From positions 124,001 through 188,000 of the forward strand of contig NC_015164.1 in assembly GCF_000190575.1 (NCBI RefSeq): 64,000 nucleotides of DNA, in the 5' to 3' direction. Under the pieces are notes generated by a model. The model saw only the letters and a list, made by a program, of their open reading frames with translations. It was not told the DNA's origin and did no database searches. Positions 16,668 to 25,957 of this stretch are shown here, in pieces. This stretch comes from Phocaeicola salanitronis DSM 18170 (GTDB taxonomy: Bacteria; Bacteroidota; Bacteroidia; Bacteroidales; Bacteroidaceae). The stretch's first letter is position 1, and the number at the start of each line of letters is the position of its first letter. A program made the position numbers and the translations under genes.

Positions 16668-18596
16668 TTATTTGGTTAATGTCACGCGTTTGATGGTTCC
16701 GTCTTCATTGAACTCAAGCCGGTCGATGCAGACTTCGCGGTGTACGCCCGGACCTTTGTCTTTATCCAGATAATTCTTGTTGATGCGGTGGTAGACGATG
16801 TACCATTCATCGGTGCCGGGTTTGCGTATGACTGAGTTATGTGCCGGTCCGTAGATTTCTTTAGCCGGGTCTTGAATGGTTACGATAGGGTCTTTGGCTA
16901 CCTTTATCGGACCGAGAGGCGAATCGGATGTGCCGTATGCCACATGATAGTTGGGCGAGCCGGTATCGTCTACCGACCATAAGAAGTAATAGGTACCTTT
17001 CCGGTAGAATACATACGGGGCTTCGCGGTAGGCATAGTCTTTCAGGCTTCCGCCTTTGGGAGTCAACACCTTGATGGTTTCTTTCTTTACCGATACCATA
17101 TCGCTGTTCAGTTCGGCTCCTGCCATGTAACCGTTTCCCCAATATATATAAGGAGTGCCTGTCATGGGGTCGGTAAATACATCCACATCAATTTGCTGCC
17201 CGTGTCCGGCAGGAGAATCGGTGATGATGGGTTGTCCCATGTCCTTAAACGGACCTGTGGGCGAGTCGGCTACGGCTACACCGATTTGTTTGCGCGAATT
17301 GTCGTTCGGGTTGCCGCTATAATAGAAGAAGTATTTGTATTTTCCGTCTATCAGTTTTTCTTCAATGGCGGGTGCCCATGCATTGCCGTTTGCCCAAGGA
17401 ACTTGTGGAGAGCGCAGGTCGAGGATTACGCCTTCGTAAGTCCAGTCTTTCAGGTCGGGAGAAGAGAATGCCGTGAAATACCAGCCTCCCCAACCGGGCT
17501 GACCGTCGGTAGTGGAATAAATGTAATATTTATCGGTTTTCTTTGAATAAAGTATTTCCGGGTCGGCATGAAAACCGGGCAATACCGGATTCTGAGGCAA
17601 TTCGCCCAGTTCCTCCGGCTTTCCCCATTTATCTGTAATGCGTTTCAGTTCAGCACGGGTAATGGGGATAACGGTTCCGTGGCGCGGATGGAAATCCATA
17701 CTGACGGCATGGTCAATAACCTTGAAATGTTCCAGGTCGCTTGTCTCGGTAAACTGATAGGCACCTTTTATATATACGTCATACATCAGGATGTATTTGT
17801 CCTGTCCTATCAGTTTGAATGTGCCTGCACCTTCTACCGCTTCCTTGGTCTGTTGCTTGTAGTCGGGGCTTTCTTTCCATTCTCCTGAAGTGAGCGAGCG
17901 GGTAGTGGCTGTTTTGATGCCGTTTCCATGTCCTTCTGTTTTATAGAATAAATGGTACACTCCGTCTTTATAGACAATGTCTCCGTCAATGCAGGATTTC
18001 TTGTCGGCAGGTATAAATAAAGGTTTAGGTTCACCGGTCAGGTCGGTGAAGTCCTCGTTGGCGTATGCGTAATAAATAACGTCCGGTCCGCCTTCGTATT
18101 GCATGGACCAGTAAAGCATATACTTGCCTGCTTCTTTATCGAAGATGGTCTGAGGCGCCCATACACGTTTCAGTTTTTCCTGTCCTTTATAACGCTTCTG
18201 CATGTTGATGATGGAGTGCGACCAGTTGACAAGGTCGGTAGATTTCAGCATCACCAGAGCGCGGTTCGAATCCCATCCGTTATCCGATACCATATCGGTC
18301 ACGACCATGTAGAAAGTCTTTCCGTCTTCACACCGCAGGATATGCGGGTCGCGTACGCCTCCGGTCGAACTGATGACTTTCGAGTCGAGCACCGGCTTGT
18401 TGCCGTTCAGTGCATAAAAAGAATACCCGTCCATACTGACGGCAAAACGTACCGCTTCTTCACTGATGTGGTTTCCGGTGAAATACGTGAAGAGATAGCC
18501 TACATAGTCTTTTTCTTCTGTTTGGGATGCCTGTACTGTAGACATTCCTCCCAGAATCAGTGTGATTAGAGTCAGGATAGTTGTTTTGCAATTCAT
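16668..18596 (-). CDS. Tandem two-domain GH43 glycosidase
   Basis: 642 residues with a signal peptide (1-24, ends VQAS). Two five-bladed propellers follow each other. The N-terminal one (about 30-320) has a candidate base Asp83 in GGVRDPHI, an Asp around 204-206 (CIDGDIVY) and an acid candidate Glu255 in AVEGAGTF. The C-terminal one (about 335-642) has the canonical GH43 set: Asp345 in PGFHADPEI, Asp in QIDVDVF (470-472) and Glu525 in YREAPYVF. GH43 enzymes are mainly arabinofuranosidases, arabinanases and xylosidases. The partner GH51 downstream supports arabinose release. A TATCTTTG -7 box sits on the minus strand at 18637-18644. The promoter region is shared divergently with the GH35 gene. 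Confidence 0.93.
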   Translation of the reverse strand: MNCKTTILTLITLILGGMSTVQASQTEEKDYVGYLFTYFTGNHISEEAVRFAVSMDGYSFYALNGNKPVLDSKVISSTGGVRDPHILRCEDGKTFYMVVTDMVSDNGWDSNRALVMLKSTDLVNWSHSIINMQKRYKGQEKLKRVWAPQTIFDKEAGKYMLYWSMQYEGGPDVIYYAYANEDFTDLTGEPKPLFIPADKKSCIDGDIVYKDGVYHLFYKTEGHGNGIKTATTRSLTSGEWKESPDYKQQTKEAVEGAGTFKLIGQDKYILMYDVYIKGAYQFTETSDLEHFKVIDHAVSMDFHPRHGTVIPITRAELKRITDKWGKPEELGELPQNPVLPGFHADPEILYSKKTDKYYIYSTTDGQPGWGGWYFTAFSSPDLKDWTYEGVILDLRSPQVPWANGNAWAPAIEEKLIDGKYKYFFYYSGNPNDNSRKQIGVAVADSPTGPFKDMGQPIITDSPAGHGQQIDVDVFTDPMTGTPYIYWGNGYMAGAELNSDMVSVKKETIKVLTPKGGSLKDYAYREAPYVFYRKGTYYFLWSVDDTGSPNYHVAYGTSDSPLGPIKVAKDPIVTIQDPAKEIYGPAHNSVIRKPGTDEWYIVYHRINKNYLDKDKGPGVHREVCIDRLEFNEDGTIKRVTLTK

Positions 18597-18636
18597 GGTT
18601 TATTCGTTTTTTTGATTAGATTCGTTAATAGCTAAA

Positions 18637-18644
18637 CAAAGATA
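18637..18644 (-). promoter_or_regulatory. -7 box of the GH43-GH51 operon
   Basis: The minus strand reads TATCTTTG, a perfect TAnnTTTG, 41-48 bp upstream of the GH43 start. No clear -33 partner is visible, which would fit an activated promoter. Confidence 0.5.
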
Positions 18645-18742
18645 AAAGATTATCCGTTACGGTGTATGCTTTTTCGGCTTTTTGATTGGTTTGTCATGCC
18701 AAATTGACCGATTTGTTCCTATTGGGACGAATCTTTTTTCAT

Positions 18743-18750
18743 TATCTTTG
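18743..18750 (+). promoter_or_regulatory. -7 box of the GH35 gene
   Basis: TATCTTTG matches TAnnTTTG, 59 bp upstream of the GH35 ATG. TTTG at 18712-18715 is too far (27 bp) and TTGG at 18722-18725 slightly too near, so the -33 element is uncertain. It is back to back with the GH43 promoter, 99 bp away. Confidence 0.5.
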
Positions 18751-18808
18751 CGAACGAGAGAGGCTACGGCTCTATTGAAACTTATTTGTTAACTTAAAAA
18801 AAAAATGT

Positions 18809-21163
18809 ATGAATAAATGGTCAACCATTGGCGTGTCGCTTCTGCTTTCGTTTGGGGCGATGGCTGGCTTCCAGTCGTGTTCGCCAAAAACCGAGAGTGG
18901 AACATTCGAAGCAGGAAAGGGGACTTTCTTGCTCAACGGAGAGCCTTTTGTGGTAAAGGCAGCCGAATTGCATTACCCGCGTATTCCGCGTGCCTATTGG
19001 GAGCATCGCATCAAGCAATGTAAGGCTTTGGGCATGAACACGATTTGCCTGTATGTTTTCTGGAATTTCCATGAAGAGAAGCCGGGAGAGTTCGACTTTA
19101 CCGGGCAAAAGGACTTGGCTGAGTTTTGCCGCCTGTGCCAGAAGAACGATATGTATGTCATCCTTCGTCCCGGTCCGTATGTATGTGCCGAGTGGGAAAT
19201 GGGCGGTCTGCCCTGGTGGCTTTTAAAGAAAAAAGACATCCGTTTGCGTGAGGACGACCCGTATTTCCTGGAACGTGTGGCTATCTTCGAGAAGGAAGTT
19301 GCCAATCAGGTGGCTGGATTGACCATACAGAAGGGCGGTCCTATTATTATGGTGCAGGTAGAGAATGAATACGGTTCGTATGGCGAAAGCAAGGAATATG
19401 TAGCGAAGATACGCGACATCGTGCGCGGGAATTTCGGCGATGTGACCTTATTCCAATGCGACTGGGCATCCAATTTCCAACTCAATGCATTAGACGATTT
19501 GGTGTGGACCATGAACTTCGGTACGGGTGCGAATATCGATGAGCAATTCGCTCCTTTGAAGAAGGTACGTCCCGACAGCCCGTTGATGTGCAGCGAGTTC
19601 TGGAGCGGATGGTTCGACAAATGGGGAGCCAATCACGAGACCCGTGCGGCAGATGATATGATTGCCGGCATTGATGAAATGCTTTCAAAGGGTATTTCGT
19701 TCAGCCTTTACATGACTCACGGCGGTACCAACTGGGGACACTGGGCAGGTGCTAACTCGCCCGGATTTGCACCGGATGTGACTTCGTATGATTATGATGC
19801 GCCTATCAGCGAATCGGGAAAGATTACGCCGAAATACGAGAAATTGCGTGAGACCTTGGCGAAATATATGGACGGAAAGAAGCAGGCTAAAGTGCCCGAT
19901 GATATCCCGACTATCTCCGTACCGGCTTTCGAGTTTACCGAAGTGGCTCCGCTGTTCGCTAATCTGCCCGAACCGAAGAGCGATGATACCATCCGCACGA
20001 TGGAAGAGTACGATCAGGGATTCGGAAGCATTCTTTACCGCACAACTTTGCCCAAGATTGACCGTTCGGCTACACTTACCGTAACCGAAGCTCACGATTA
20101 TGCACAAATCTTTATTGACGGGAAATATATCGGCAAACTGGACCGCCGGAACGGGGAAAAGCAACTGGATATTCCGGCATGTGCCGAAGGCGCGCAATTG
20201 GATATCTTGGTGGAAGCCATGGGACGTATCAATTTCGGACGGGCTATCAAAGACTTTAAAGGAATTACCGAAAAGGTCGAATTGAAGAACGGAGGACGTA
20301 CTACCGAATTGAAAGGCTGGAAGGTTTATAACCTGGAAGACCGTTACGAAGGGTATAAAGGTTTGAAGTTTGAACCGCTGAAATCGGTAAAAGATGCGCA
20401 AGGCCAGCGTGTGCCGGGTTGCTACCGGGCTACATTCCACGTAGAGAAGCCGGGCGATACGTTCTTGAACTTTGAAACATGGGGCAAAGGCTTGGTTTAT
20501 GTAAACGGATATGGCATCGGCCGTATTTGGGAAATCGGTCCTCAGCAGACGCTTTACATGCCGGGTTGCTGGCTGAAGGAAGGCGAAAACGAAATTCTTG
20601 TATTCGATATCGTTGGTCCGAAAGAAGCCCGTACGGAAGGTCTGGAAGAGCCGATATTGAACCAGTTGCTGGTGAATAAGCCGTTGACCCATCGCAACGA
20701 GGGTGAAGAGCTCCGGCTTGCGGGAGAAACCCCGGTATTGAGCGGAAGCTTCAAAGCGGGCAACGGATGGCAGGAAATGAAATTCGGCAAGCCGGTTTCG
20801 GGACGTTATGTCTGCATAGAAGCCTTGAATGCGCAAGACGGAAAAGACTTGGCATGTATTGCCGAAATGTATCTGCTTGATGAAAACGGAGAACGTCTTT
20901 CGCGTGAACCGTGGATTGTAAAATATGCGGATAGCGAAGATGTATCGCAGGTAAACCGTTCGGCGGATAAGATTTTCGATTTGCAGGAGTCTACTTACTG
21001 GAGTACCGAAACCGGTTCGGCTTATCCTCATGCGGTTGTAATTGATTTGGGAGCGAAGCATACCCTGACTGCAATCCAATATCTGCCCCGTATGGAAAGC
21101 AATGTGCCCGGCGGCATCAAGGACTTTAAAGTCTATGTAAAGGAAGGAAATTTCAATTATTGA
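18809..21163 (+). CDS. GH35 beta-galactosidase lipoprotein with discoidin-type C-terminus
   Basis: 784 residues. A lipoprotein signal ends FQSC (Cys24), so the enzyme is probably membrane-anchored. The GH35 barrel spans about 35-350: acid/base Glu187 in VENEYGSYG, nucleophile Glu263 in CSEFWSGWF, and the family stretch THGGTNWG. Beta-sandwich domains with jelly-roll features follow (about 400-620), then a discoidin/F5-8C-like domain (about 640-784, containing KIFDLQESTYWSTETGS) that could bind galactosides. Family members remove terminal beta-galactose from oligosaccharides, galactans or glycans. It is transcribed divergently from the arabinosidase operon, so the locus may act on arabinogalactan-type side chains (inference). 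A strong terminator follows. Confidence 0.95.
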   Translation: MNKWSTIGVSLLLSFGAMAGFQSCSPKTESGTFEAGKGTFLLNGEPFVVKAAELHYPRIPRAYWEHRIKQCKALGMNTICLYVFWNFHEEKPGEFDFTGQKDLAEFCRLCQKNDMYVILRPGPYVCAEWEMGGLPWWLLKKKDIRLREDDPYFLERVAIFEKEVANQVAGLTIQKGGPIIMVQVENEYGSYGESKEYVAKIRDIVRGNFGDVTLFQCDWASNFQLNALDDLVWTMNFGTGANIDEQFAPLKKVRPDSPLMCSEFWSGWFDKWGANHETRAADDMIAGIDEMLSKGISFSLYMTHGGTNWGHWAGANSPGFAPDVTSYDYDAPISESGKITPKYEKLRETLAKYMDGKKQAKVPDDIPTISVPAFEFTEVAPLFANLPEPKSDDTIRTMEEYDQGFGSILYRTTLPKIDRSATLTVTEAHDYAQIFIDGKYIGKLDRRNGEKQLDIPACAEGAQLDILVEAMGRINFGRAIKDFKGITEKVELKNGGRTTELKGWKVYNLEDRYEGYKGLKFEPLKSVKDAQGQRVPGCYRATFHVEKPGDTFLNFETWGKGLVYVNGYGIGRIWEIGPQQTLYMPGCWLKEGENEILVFDIVGPKEARTEGLEEPILNQLLVNKPLTHRNEGEELRLAGETPVLSGSFKAGNGWQEMKFGKPVSGRYVCIEALNAQDGKDLACIAEMYLLDENGERLSREPWIVKYADSEDVSQVNRSADKIFDLQESTYWSTETGSAYPHAVVIDLGAKHTLTAIQYLPRMESNVPGGIKDFKVYVKEGNFNY

Positions 21164-21180
21164 TTTTTGTTTTGCCAAAT

Positions 21181-21220
21181 GATGTGGCTATATGCGGGCG
21201 AAAACGCGTATAGCCACATC
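21181..21220. terminator. Hairpin after the GH35 stop
   Basis: GATGTGGCTATA (21181-21192) pairs perfectly with TATAGCCACATC (21209-21220), with further GC pairing inside. No T-run follows on either side, so it may be an accessory structure or processing site. Confidence 0.5.
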
Positions 21221-21252
21221 GGCAAACACAACCGCTCTCATCAGCAAACGTA

Positions 21253-21290
21253 ACAGGCTGCATCGGATGATGCAGCCTGTCGCGTTTTTA
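21253..21290 (+). terminator. Rho-independent terminator of the GH35 gene
   Basis: A perfect 12-bp stem, ACAGGCTGCATC (21253-21264) with GATGCAGCCTGT (21269-21280), loop GGAT, followed by CGCGTTTTTA. It points in the GH35 direction, and the facing gene ends at 21337. Confidence 0.85.
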
Positions 21291-21336
21291 TCCGTTAAAG
21301 GACAAGCCTGTTGGACCGGTAAAATGTATCTGAATC

Positions 21337-22326
21337 TTACAGTTTGTTCAGAATGCGGTCCATTACCCAGTTGGTGGGAGTGGCACTCACGCCATCGCAG
21401 GTACAGATGGCTTTCCCTTGCAAGTGCTCCACTACAGCTTTGATTAGCGGGAGCTGTACGTAAGGCGGATTTTGAGGCAATATCTCTTCCCGTCCGCGCT
21501 CGGTATGCAGCCCGATAGGTTCGTAGGTGAAGACCGAGAAACAAATCATGCCCTTGTCTCCGATGATTTCGATGCGGTCTTCTTTGGCAGACTCGTGTGC
21601 CACAAAGCACCATGAACCCGAACCGGGCAATCCGGATTCAAATTTGAAGCAGGCGCTGATGGTGTCTTCTGCCTGATACAATCCGCCCCGGTTGCTCTTG
21701 TAGCCTTCGGCTTCCAGAATGCAACCGAACATTTCCTGCAACAAATCCAGCTGGTGAGGAGCCAGGTCGTAGAAATAACCTCCTCCTGCAATGTCGGGCT
21801 GTACCCGCCAAGGCAGGTTGGTGCTGTTATAGTCCAGGTTACGCGGAGGTTGTGCGAAACGGATTTGAACATTGATGACATTGCCGATTTCGCCTTCTTC
21901 TACCAATTGGCGCACTTTTTGGAAATAAGGCAAATAGCGCCGGTAATATGCCACAAAGCAAGGCACGCCGGTCTCTTGTGAGATACGGTTGATGCGGGCA
22001 CAGTCTTCGTATGTGGCAGCCATTGGTTTTTCGATATAGACAGGCTTTCCTGCTTTCATCGCCATAATGGCGAATGTGGCGTGTGAAGAAGGCGGTGTAG
22101 CGATATAAATGGCGTTTACGTCTTCATCCCCAATCAGTTCTTGCGCATCGGTATACCAGCGCGGGATATTGTGCCGGCGGGCGTACGACTTCACTTTTTC
22201 CTCGTCACGGCTCATGACGGCAACTACTTTCGAGCCTTCTATCATGTTGAAGGCGGGGCCGCTTTTCTTTTCGGTTACTTCTCCGCAGCCGATAAAGCCC
22301 CAGTTAACAGTGTCTAATTGTATCAT
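21337..22326 (-). CDS. Gfo/Idh/MocA-family NAD(P)-dependent oxidoreductase
   Basis: 329 residues, no signal peptide. The Rossmann start VNWGFIGCGEVTEKKSGPAF gives the dinucleotide-binding GxGxxx loop. YIATPPSSH and the EKPMA motif (catalytic Lys) follow, with the C-terminal alpha/beta domain carrying AGGGYFYDLAPHQLDLL. The family oxidises or epimerises sugars, polyols and related compounds. The exact substrate cannot be told. It starts 15 bp after the solute-binding protein gene, suggesting an operon with it and perhaps the porin. Confidence 0.92.
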   Translation of the reverse strand: MIQLDTVNWGFIGCGEVTEKKSGPAFNMIEGSKVVAVMSRDEEKVKSYARRHNIPRWYTDAQELIGDEDVNAIYIATPPSSHATFAIMAMKAGKPVYIEKPMAATYEDCARINRISQETGVPCFVAYYRRYLPYFQKVRQLVEEGEIGNVINVQIRFAQPPRNLDYNSTNLPWRVQPDIAGGGYFYDLAPHQLDLLQEMFGCILEAEGYKSNRGGLYQAEDTISACFKFESGLPGSGSWCFVAHESAKEDRIEIIGDKGMICFSVFTYEPIGLHTERGREEILPQNPPYVQLPLIKAVVEHLQGKAICTCDGVSATPTNWVMDRILNKL

Positions 22327-22341
22327 ATTATAAGGTATATA

Positions 22342-23160
22342 TCAGTTAAAATATTTTTGTTGCAGTTGGCGGTAAGCTTCAGTCTTGCTGAATTGGTCCA
22401 GCCAAAGGTTGAGGCTGTCGAGCAGGGCAGGAGCGTGTTTGTTTACGCCCCATGCATAAAATTGTGTGAAGCTTATGGCTGTGTTGATGTCGAGGTTGGG
22501 GAAGCGTGGCAACAACTGGCTGGCTATATTTTCATCGCATACGGCATAGTCGATGTCTTTTGCCGCTACCATGGCAAGCAATTGCTCGGGACCGTATTGG
22601 GCTACGTCTTCAATATAAATGGTATCGGCTATTTCATTCATCAGGTTGTGAATCCGGAGTAAGGCAGGGGAGCCTTTGATGACATGCAGCCTTTTGTGTG
22701 CCAAGTCCAGTTGGCTTTTAATGTATGTGCTGTCTTTTTCCCCTTCTTGCTTGCGTTGTACCAATACTTGTTTGCTTAACGTCAAAGGGCGGGTAAAAAG
22801 CAAGGTGTCTTTTGATTGGGTCGTGACAACGGTGCCTGTAGCCAGAATGTCGTATTTCCCTTCGATTACTCCTTTTAGCCGTTGCTCGAAGCTCATTTCG
22901 GGAGTTATCTCTAACCTGAGTTTTTGGGCAGAGGCAAAAGCGTGCAGTAGTTCGTAATCAAACCCTTGCAGGGTATCATTGGTTACATGATAACTGATGG
23001 TGTTGTATTCTGTAACGGCACGCAATACGCCTGATTCGATGATTTCGGCATAGTTGCGTGGGCGGTAGGACGGTTTTTCTTCTTTTTGTGTATTGAATGC
23101 GATAATGCCTATAATAACGGCAAATGCTGCCATTCCATACTTGACCATTTTTTTTCGCAT
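22342..23160 (-). CDS. Periplasmic family-3 solute-binding protein (MltF-like N-terminal half)
   Basis: 272 residues with one N-terminal membrane segment or uncleaved signal (MVKYGMAAFAVIIGIIAFNT). The rest is a bacterial extracellular solute-binding domain, family 3: SGVLRAVTEYNTISYHV, GFDYELLHAFASAQKL, then the hinge region and DIDYAVCDENIASQ. Length and order match the first half of MltF, but the lytic transglycosylase domain is absent. It may sense or bind amino acids or cell-wall fragments. No ABC permease or ATPase lies nearby, which argues against a classical uptake role. It is 10 bp downstream of the porin gene. Confidence 0.85.
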   Translation of the reverse strand: MRKKMVKYGMAAFAVIIGIIAFNTQKEEKPSYRPRNYAEIIESGVLRAVTEYNTISYHVTNDTLQGFDYELLHAFASAQKLRLEITPEMSFEQRLKGVIEGKYDILATGTVVTTQSKDTLLFTRPLTLSKQVLVQRKQEGEKDSTYIKSQLDLAHKRLHVIKGSPALLRIHNLMNEIADTIYIEDVAQYGPEQLLAMVAAKDIDYAVCDENIASQLLPRFPNLDINTAISFTQFYAWGVNKHAPALLDSLNLWLDQFSKTEAYRQLQQKYFN

Positions 23161-23170
23161 AAGCTAAAGA

Positions 23171-25267
23171 TTAATCAAAGAAGTTCCATGAAATGCCGAT
23201 TTTAAACAAACGCGGATTCAATGGATAATGGGGAGCAAGGAAATAGCTGTGTGCTCCTCGTCCTTGAATCAGGTTATACATCATCAGGAAGATACGGGTA
23301 CGTTTCAGGTGCAGGTTAATATATCCGTTCAGTAGCGGATAATTCCCGAGTTTATATCGTGTCTCTTTGTTTTGCAGATAGAATTGCCCGATAGCCGGTG
23401 CATAATCGGGTGCATAATATTCTGTAAAGTAACGGACATCGGCACCCATTTCCACTTCCAGTACCTTTTTCGCCAGTCCGAAACTGAGGTAGAGGTTGTG
23501 GTAAAGTGTAAGTTTGGGAAGCGGCAGGATGTCCTGGTTGCTGGAGGTCTGGTAAGTCACTTCATTGTCAAGGTGCAGGATACCGACTTTAAAGTCTTGG
23601 CGGAGCGAAGCACTGAACACCTGAATGCTTCCCGAATGTTGGGCTACGCCTACATTGTTCAGGAAAGAAGCGGACGTTTCCGAACCTTCCTCTCCACCTG
23701 TGACTACCGATGTATTATCCAAGTAAGTATAGTTTGTGATATTCTCCACTCCTGCCTTCAATTGGGTGCGCCAGCGGTCAATGCTCAGTTTGCCTTCGAT
23801 GCGGGTTCTCATCATTTTAGACAAATCGTTGTTGTCCCACCAGTAATGCTTCGAATGGAAATGGCGGTAATAAAAGGTCGGGTTCTGGTTTTTAATGAAT
23901 GCGTTTGCCTCCAGGCGTACGGTGTCGTTAAAGAGGCGGAAGTTCATGTTTCCGTTTCCTTCTACCGAGAATGCTCCGGCGTCTTCGCCTATCAGGGCGA
24001 ATTCTCCCGTTACGTTGTAGTGGAACATCTTTCCTTGTTCTTTAATCAATTGTCCTCCTACCGAAATGACATTTTCAGTGTATTTGGTCGGAATGCGTTG
24101 CCCGGGTGTGCCTGTAATGGTATCGGTCATCGTAAACTGCCTGAGCTCATGGCTGATGAAAGCCGTCAGTCCGGCTTTTGCCCATTTATTGAATCCTTCA
24201 CGGAGTGAGATGCCGAACGTGTTTTTTACCGCAAGGTAATCGGTTTTGTCCCGTTCCACGTCTGGCAAGAAGTTGTTCAAGAAGTATTCTTGATTCTGCT
24301 CTTCGTTTTGCGAGATGTACTTGCGTTTCGCTATATCTACTTTCAGCGTGTGCATAAAGCTGGTGACTGGCACAAAAACTTGCGTCACGAGGGTGTCGTT
24401 CTCATTCGGATTGTCACGGTAGAACCCGAGATTGTAACGGTGTGTCAGAAAAGCATGATATCCTGTATTATGGTTCCAAATATCAGTCAGGTTGGTAGGA
24501 ATTTCACTATTGGCGTAGGTTCTTCCGCCTTCTGCCATATCAATAGGCGCACTGACATAGCGGTCATCGGTAATACCTCCGTTTTCAGCCACTTTCAGGT
24601 TGTCATTGATAAAGCTGAAGTGCATGTTGTATTTGTCGCCTAAATAATAGGCGAAAAGATTTCCGTTGAATAGCGCGGTGGATTGGTGTGCATATTTCCC
24701 TCGTCCGTACACGTAGTCAATATTGAAGCCGAATCCAAGCCGTTTATTGGCATTTACGGCAAAATAGGCTTTGAACCGTTCTTCTCCGTCGCGGCTGCTT
24801 CCTTGTTTATAGTAAGTCAGGTTGACGAAAGGGGATTTGGTATTGGTATAGGTTACGTCTTGCGGCTGCAGGACAGTGTAGTCGTATGGGTCGAAAAAGA
24901 AAAATTGGCTGGCGTCTTTCCGGTCGAAGTACACATGTGCGATACGTGGGGCACCCAGGTTTCCCAAATAGGTATAATGCCCGTACGGACCTCCTGTATC
25001 GTTTGTGTTCTGAAAGCCATGCTGTAGTGTATCAACCGGCACTTCGGTGCGGTTGCCGAAGCGGGCGTCAATTTTCCACGAGGTCAGTCCTATCGGAATC
25101 GTGCTGGCGTCGTTGACAGCTGTTGTGTCTATCGGATTGCCATTGCGGTCGAATCCGTCTCTGTCTGTTCCTGAAGCAGAACTGCCGAATTGGTTCGATA
25201 AGGTGTTTTGTGCGGATATCGTTCCGCATATCAATGCTATGATTGCTGTAATAAGTATCTTCTTCAT
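23171..25267 (-). CDS. Putative outer-membrane porin (Porin_10 family)
   Basis: 698 residues from the ATG at 25267, where MKKILITAIIALICGTISAQ forms a proper signal peptide. A frame extension upstream to 25366 has no signal and overlaps the preceding terminator, so I reject it. The mature part has the pattern of the Bacteroidota putative-porin family: SWKIDARFGNR, YLGNLGAPRIAHVYFDR, NTKSPFVNLTYYKQGSS, then long barrel strands ending RLFKIGISWNFFD with a terminal aromatic. It is likely a non-specific or glycan channel. Cotranscription with the binding protein (10 bp) and oxidoreductase is likely. Confidence 0.87.
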   Translation of the reverse strand: MKKILITAIIALICGTISAQNTLSNQFGSSASGTDRDGFDRNGNPIDTTAVNDASTIPIGLTSWKIDARFGNRTEVPVDTLQHGFQNTNDTGGPYGHYTYLGNLGAPRIAHVYFDRKDASQFFFFDPYDYTVLQPQDVTYTNTKSPFVNLTYYKQGSSRDGEERFKAYFAVNANKRLGFGFNIDYVYGRGKYAHQSTALFNGNLFAYYLGDKYNMHFSFINDNLKVAENGGITDDRYVSAPIDMAEGGRTYANSEIPTNLTDIWNHNTGYHAFLTHRYNLGFYRDNPNENDTLVTQVFVPVTSFMHTLKVDIAKRKYISQNEEQNQEYFLNNFLPDVERDKTDYLAVKNTFGISLREGFNKWAKAGLTAFISHELRQFTMTDTITGTPGQRIPTKYTENVISVGGQLIKEQGKMFHYNVTGEFALIGEDAGAFSVEGNGNMNFRLFNDTVRLEANAFIKNQNPTFYYRHFHSKHYWWDNNDLSKMMRTRIEGKLSIDRWRTQLKAGVENITNYTYLDNTSVVTGGEEGSETSASFLNNVGVAQHSGSIQVFSASLRQDFKVGILHLDNEVTYQTSSNQDILPLPKLTLYHNLYLSFGLAKKVLEVEMGADVRYFTEYYAPDYAPAIGQFYLQNKETRYKLGNYPLLNGYINLHLKRTRIFLMMYNLIQGRGAHSYFLAPHYPLNPRLFKIGISWNFFD

Positions 25268-25334
25268 AATGGAGGCAAAGATACAAAAGAAAAACGAAAT
25301 GCAAGATAAGTTGTGTATGGAGTTTATATTTATT

Positions 25335-25372
25335 AAAGGAGTGACGACGCAAAGCCACATCGTCACTCCTTT
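25335..25372 (-). terminator. Terminator of the 2-oxoacid:ferredoxin oxidoreductase operon
   Basis: A perfect 13-bp stem: AAAGGAGTGACGA (25335-25347) with TCGTCACTCCTTT (25360-25372). On the minus strand it is followed by a TTTAATAAATA stretch, 13 bp past the stop of the last operon gene. Confidence 0.8.
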
Positions 25373-25384
25373 ACTCTTGGAGAG

Positions 25385-25930
25385 TCACTTCACTTCCTTG
25401 ATGATATCCATACCGATGTGGATAGCTTCTTCGTTCATCGGAATCAATTTGTGATGGCGTTCTGGCAAGGTCTTGTAAAGGGCTTTCACGACACTTTCTA
25501 TCGAGACTACCGGACGGAGTTTCAATAAGCCTCCTAAAACAATCATATTGAATGTCTTTGCCATTTTGCGTTCGTTCGCTTCGTCCATGGCATCAATGCG
25601 GTAGACATGAATGTCTTTCCGTGTAGGAGGATTGATAATGCCGTATCCGTCATAAATCAGGATGCCGCCCGGTTTCACTTTGTCTTCAAATTTAGCCAAA
25701 GAAGGTTGGTTTAAGATAATTGCCGTATCGTATTTGCTCAGAATCGGCGATGAAATCCGTTCGTCACTAATGATGACAGTTACGTTTGCGGTGCCTCCAC
25801 GTTGTTCAGGACCATAGGCAGGCATCCATGTAACTTCCTTGCCTTCCATCAGTCCGGAATAGGCAAGGATTTTCCCCATCGACAAAACGCCTTGTCCGCC
25901 AAATCCTGCTATGATGATTTCTTCTTTCAT
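25385..25930 (-). CDS. 2-oxoacid:ferredoxin oxidoreductase, gamma subunit
   Basis: 181 residues, cytoplasmic. GFGGQGVLSMGKILAYSG at the N-terminus and the AYGPEQRGGTANVTVIIS block are diagnostic of the gamma (POR/KOR) domain, which in these enzymes helps bind CoA. Together with the alpha, beta and ferredoxin subunits upstream it forms a four-subunit enzyme that oxidises a 2-oxoacid plus CoA to acyl-CoA and CO2 while reducing ferredoxin. It is the last gene of the operon, 27 bp after the beta subunit, and a terminator follows. Confidence 0.93.
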   Translation of the reverse strand: MKEEIIIAGFGGQGVLSMGKILAYSGLMEGKEVTWMPAYGPEQRGGTANVTVIISDERISSPILSKYDTAIILNQPSLAKFEDKVKPGGILIYDGYGIINPPTRKDIHVYRIDAMDEANERKMAKTFNMIVLGGLLKLRPVVSIESVVKALYKTLPERHHKLIPMNEEAIHIGMDIIKEVK

Positions 25931-25957
25931 GTTGTTTTAAGTTTTTGAGTTCATGAC

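Noticed and set aside
19685..21178. 497-codon open frame on the minus strand opposite the GH35 gene
   Set aside because: It lies opposite a gene with intact GH35 catalytic motifs, has no recognisable domain or signal, and comes from the codon bias of the real gene.
25268..25366. N-terminal extension of the Porin_10 gene
   Set aside because: It overlaps the terminator of the preceding operon and would bury the clear signal peptide starting at 25267.
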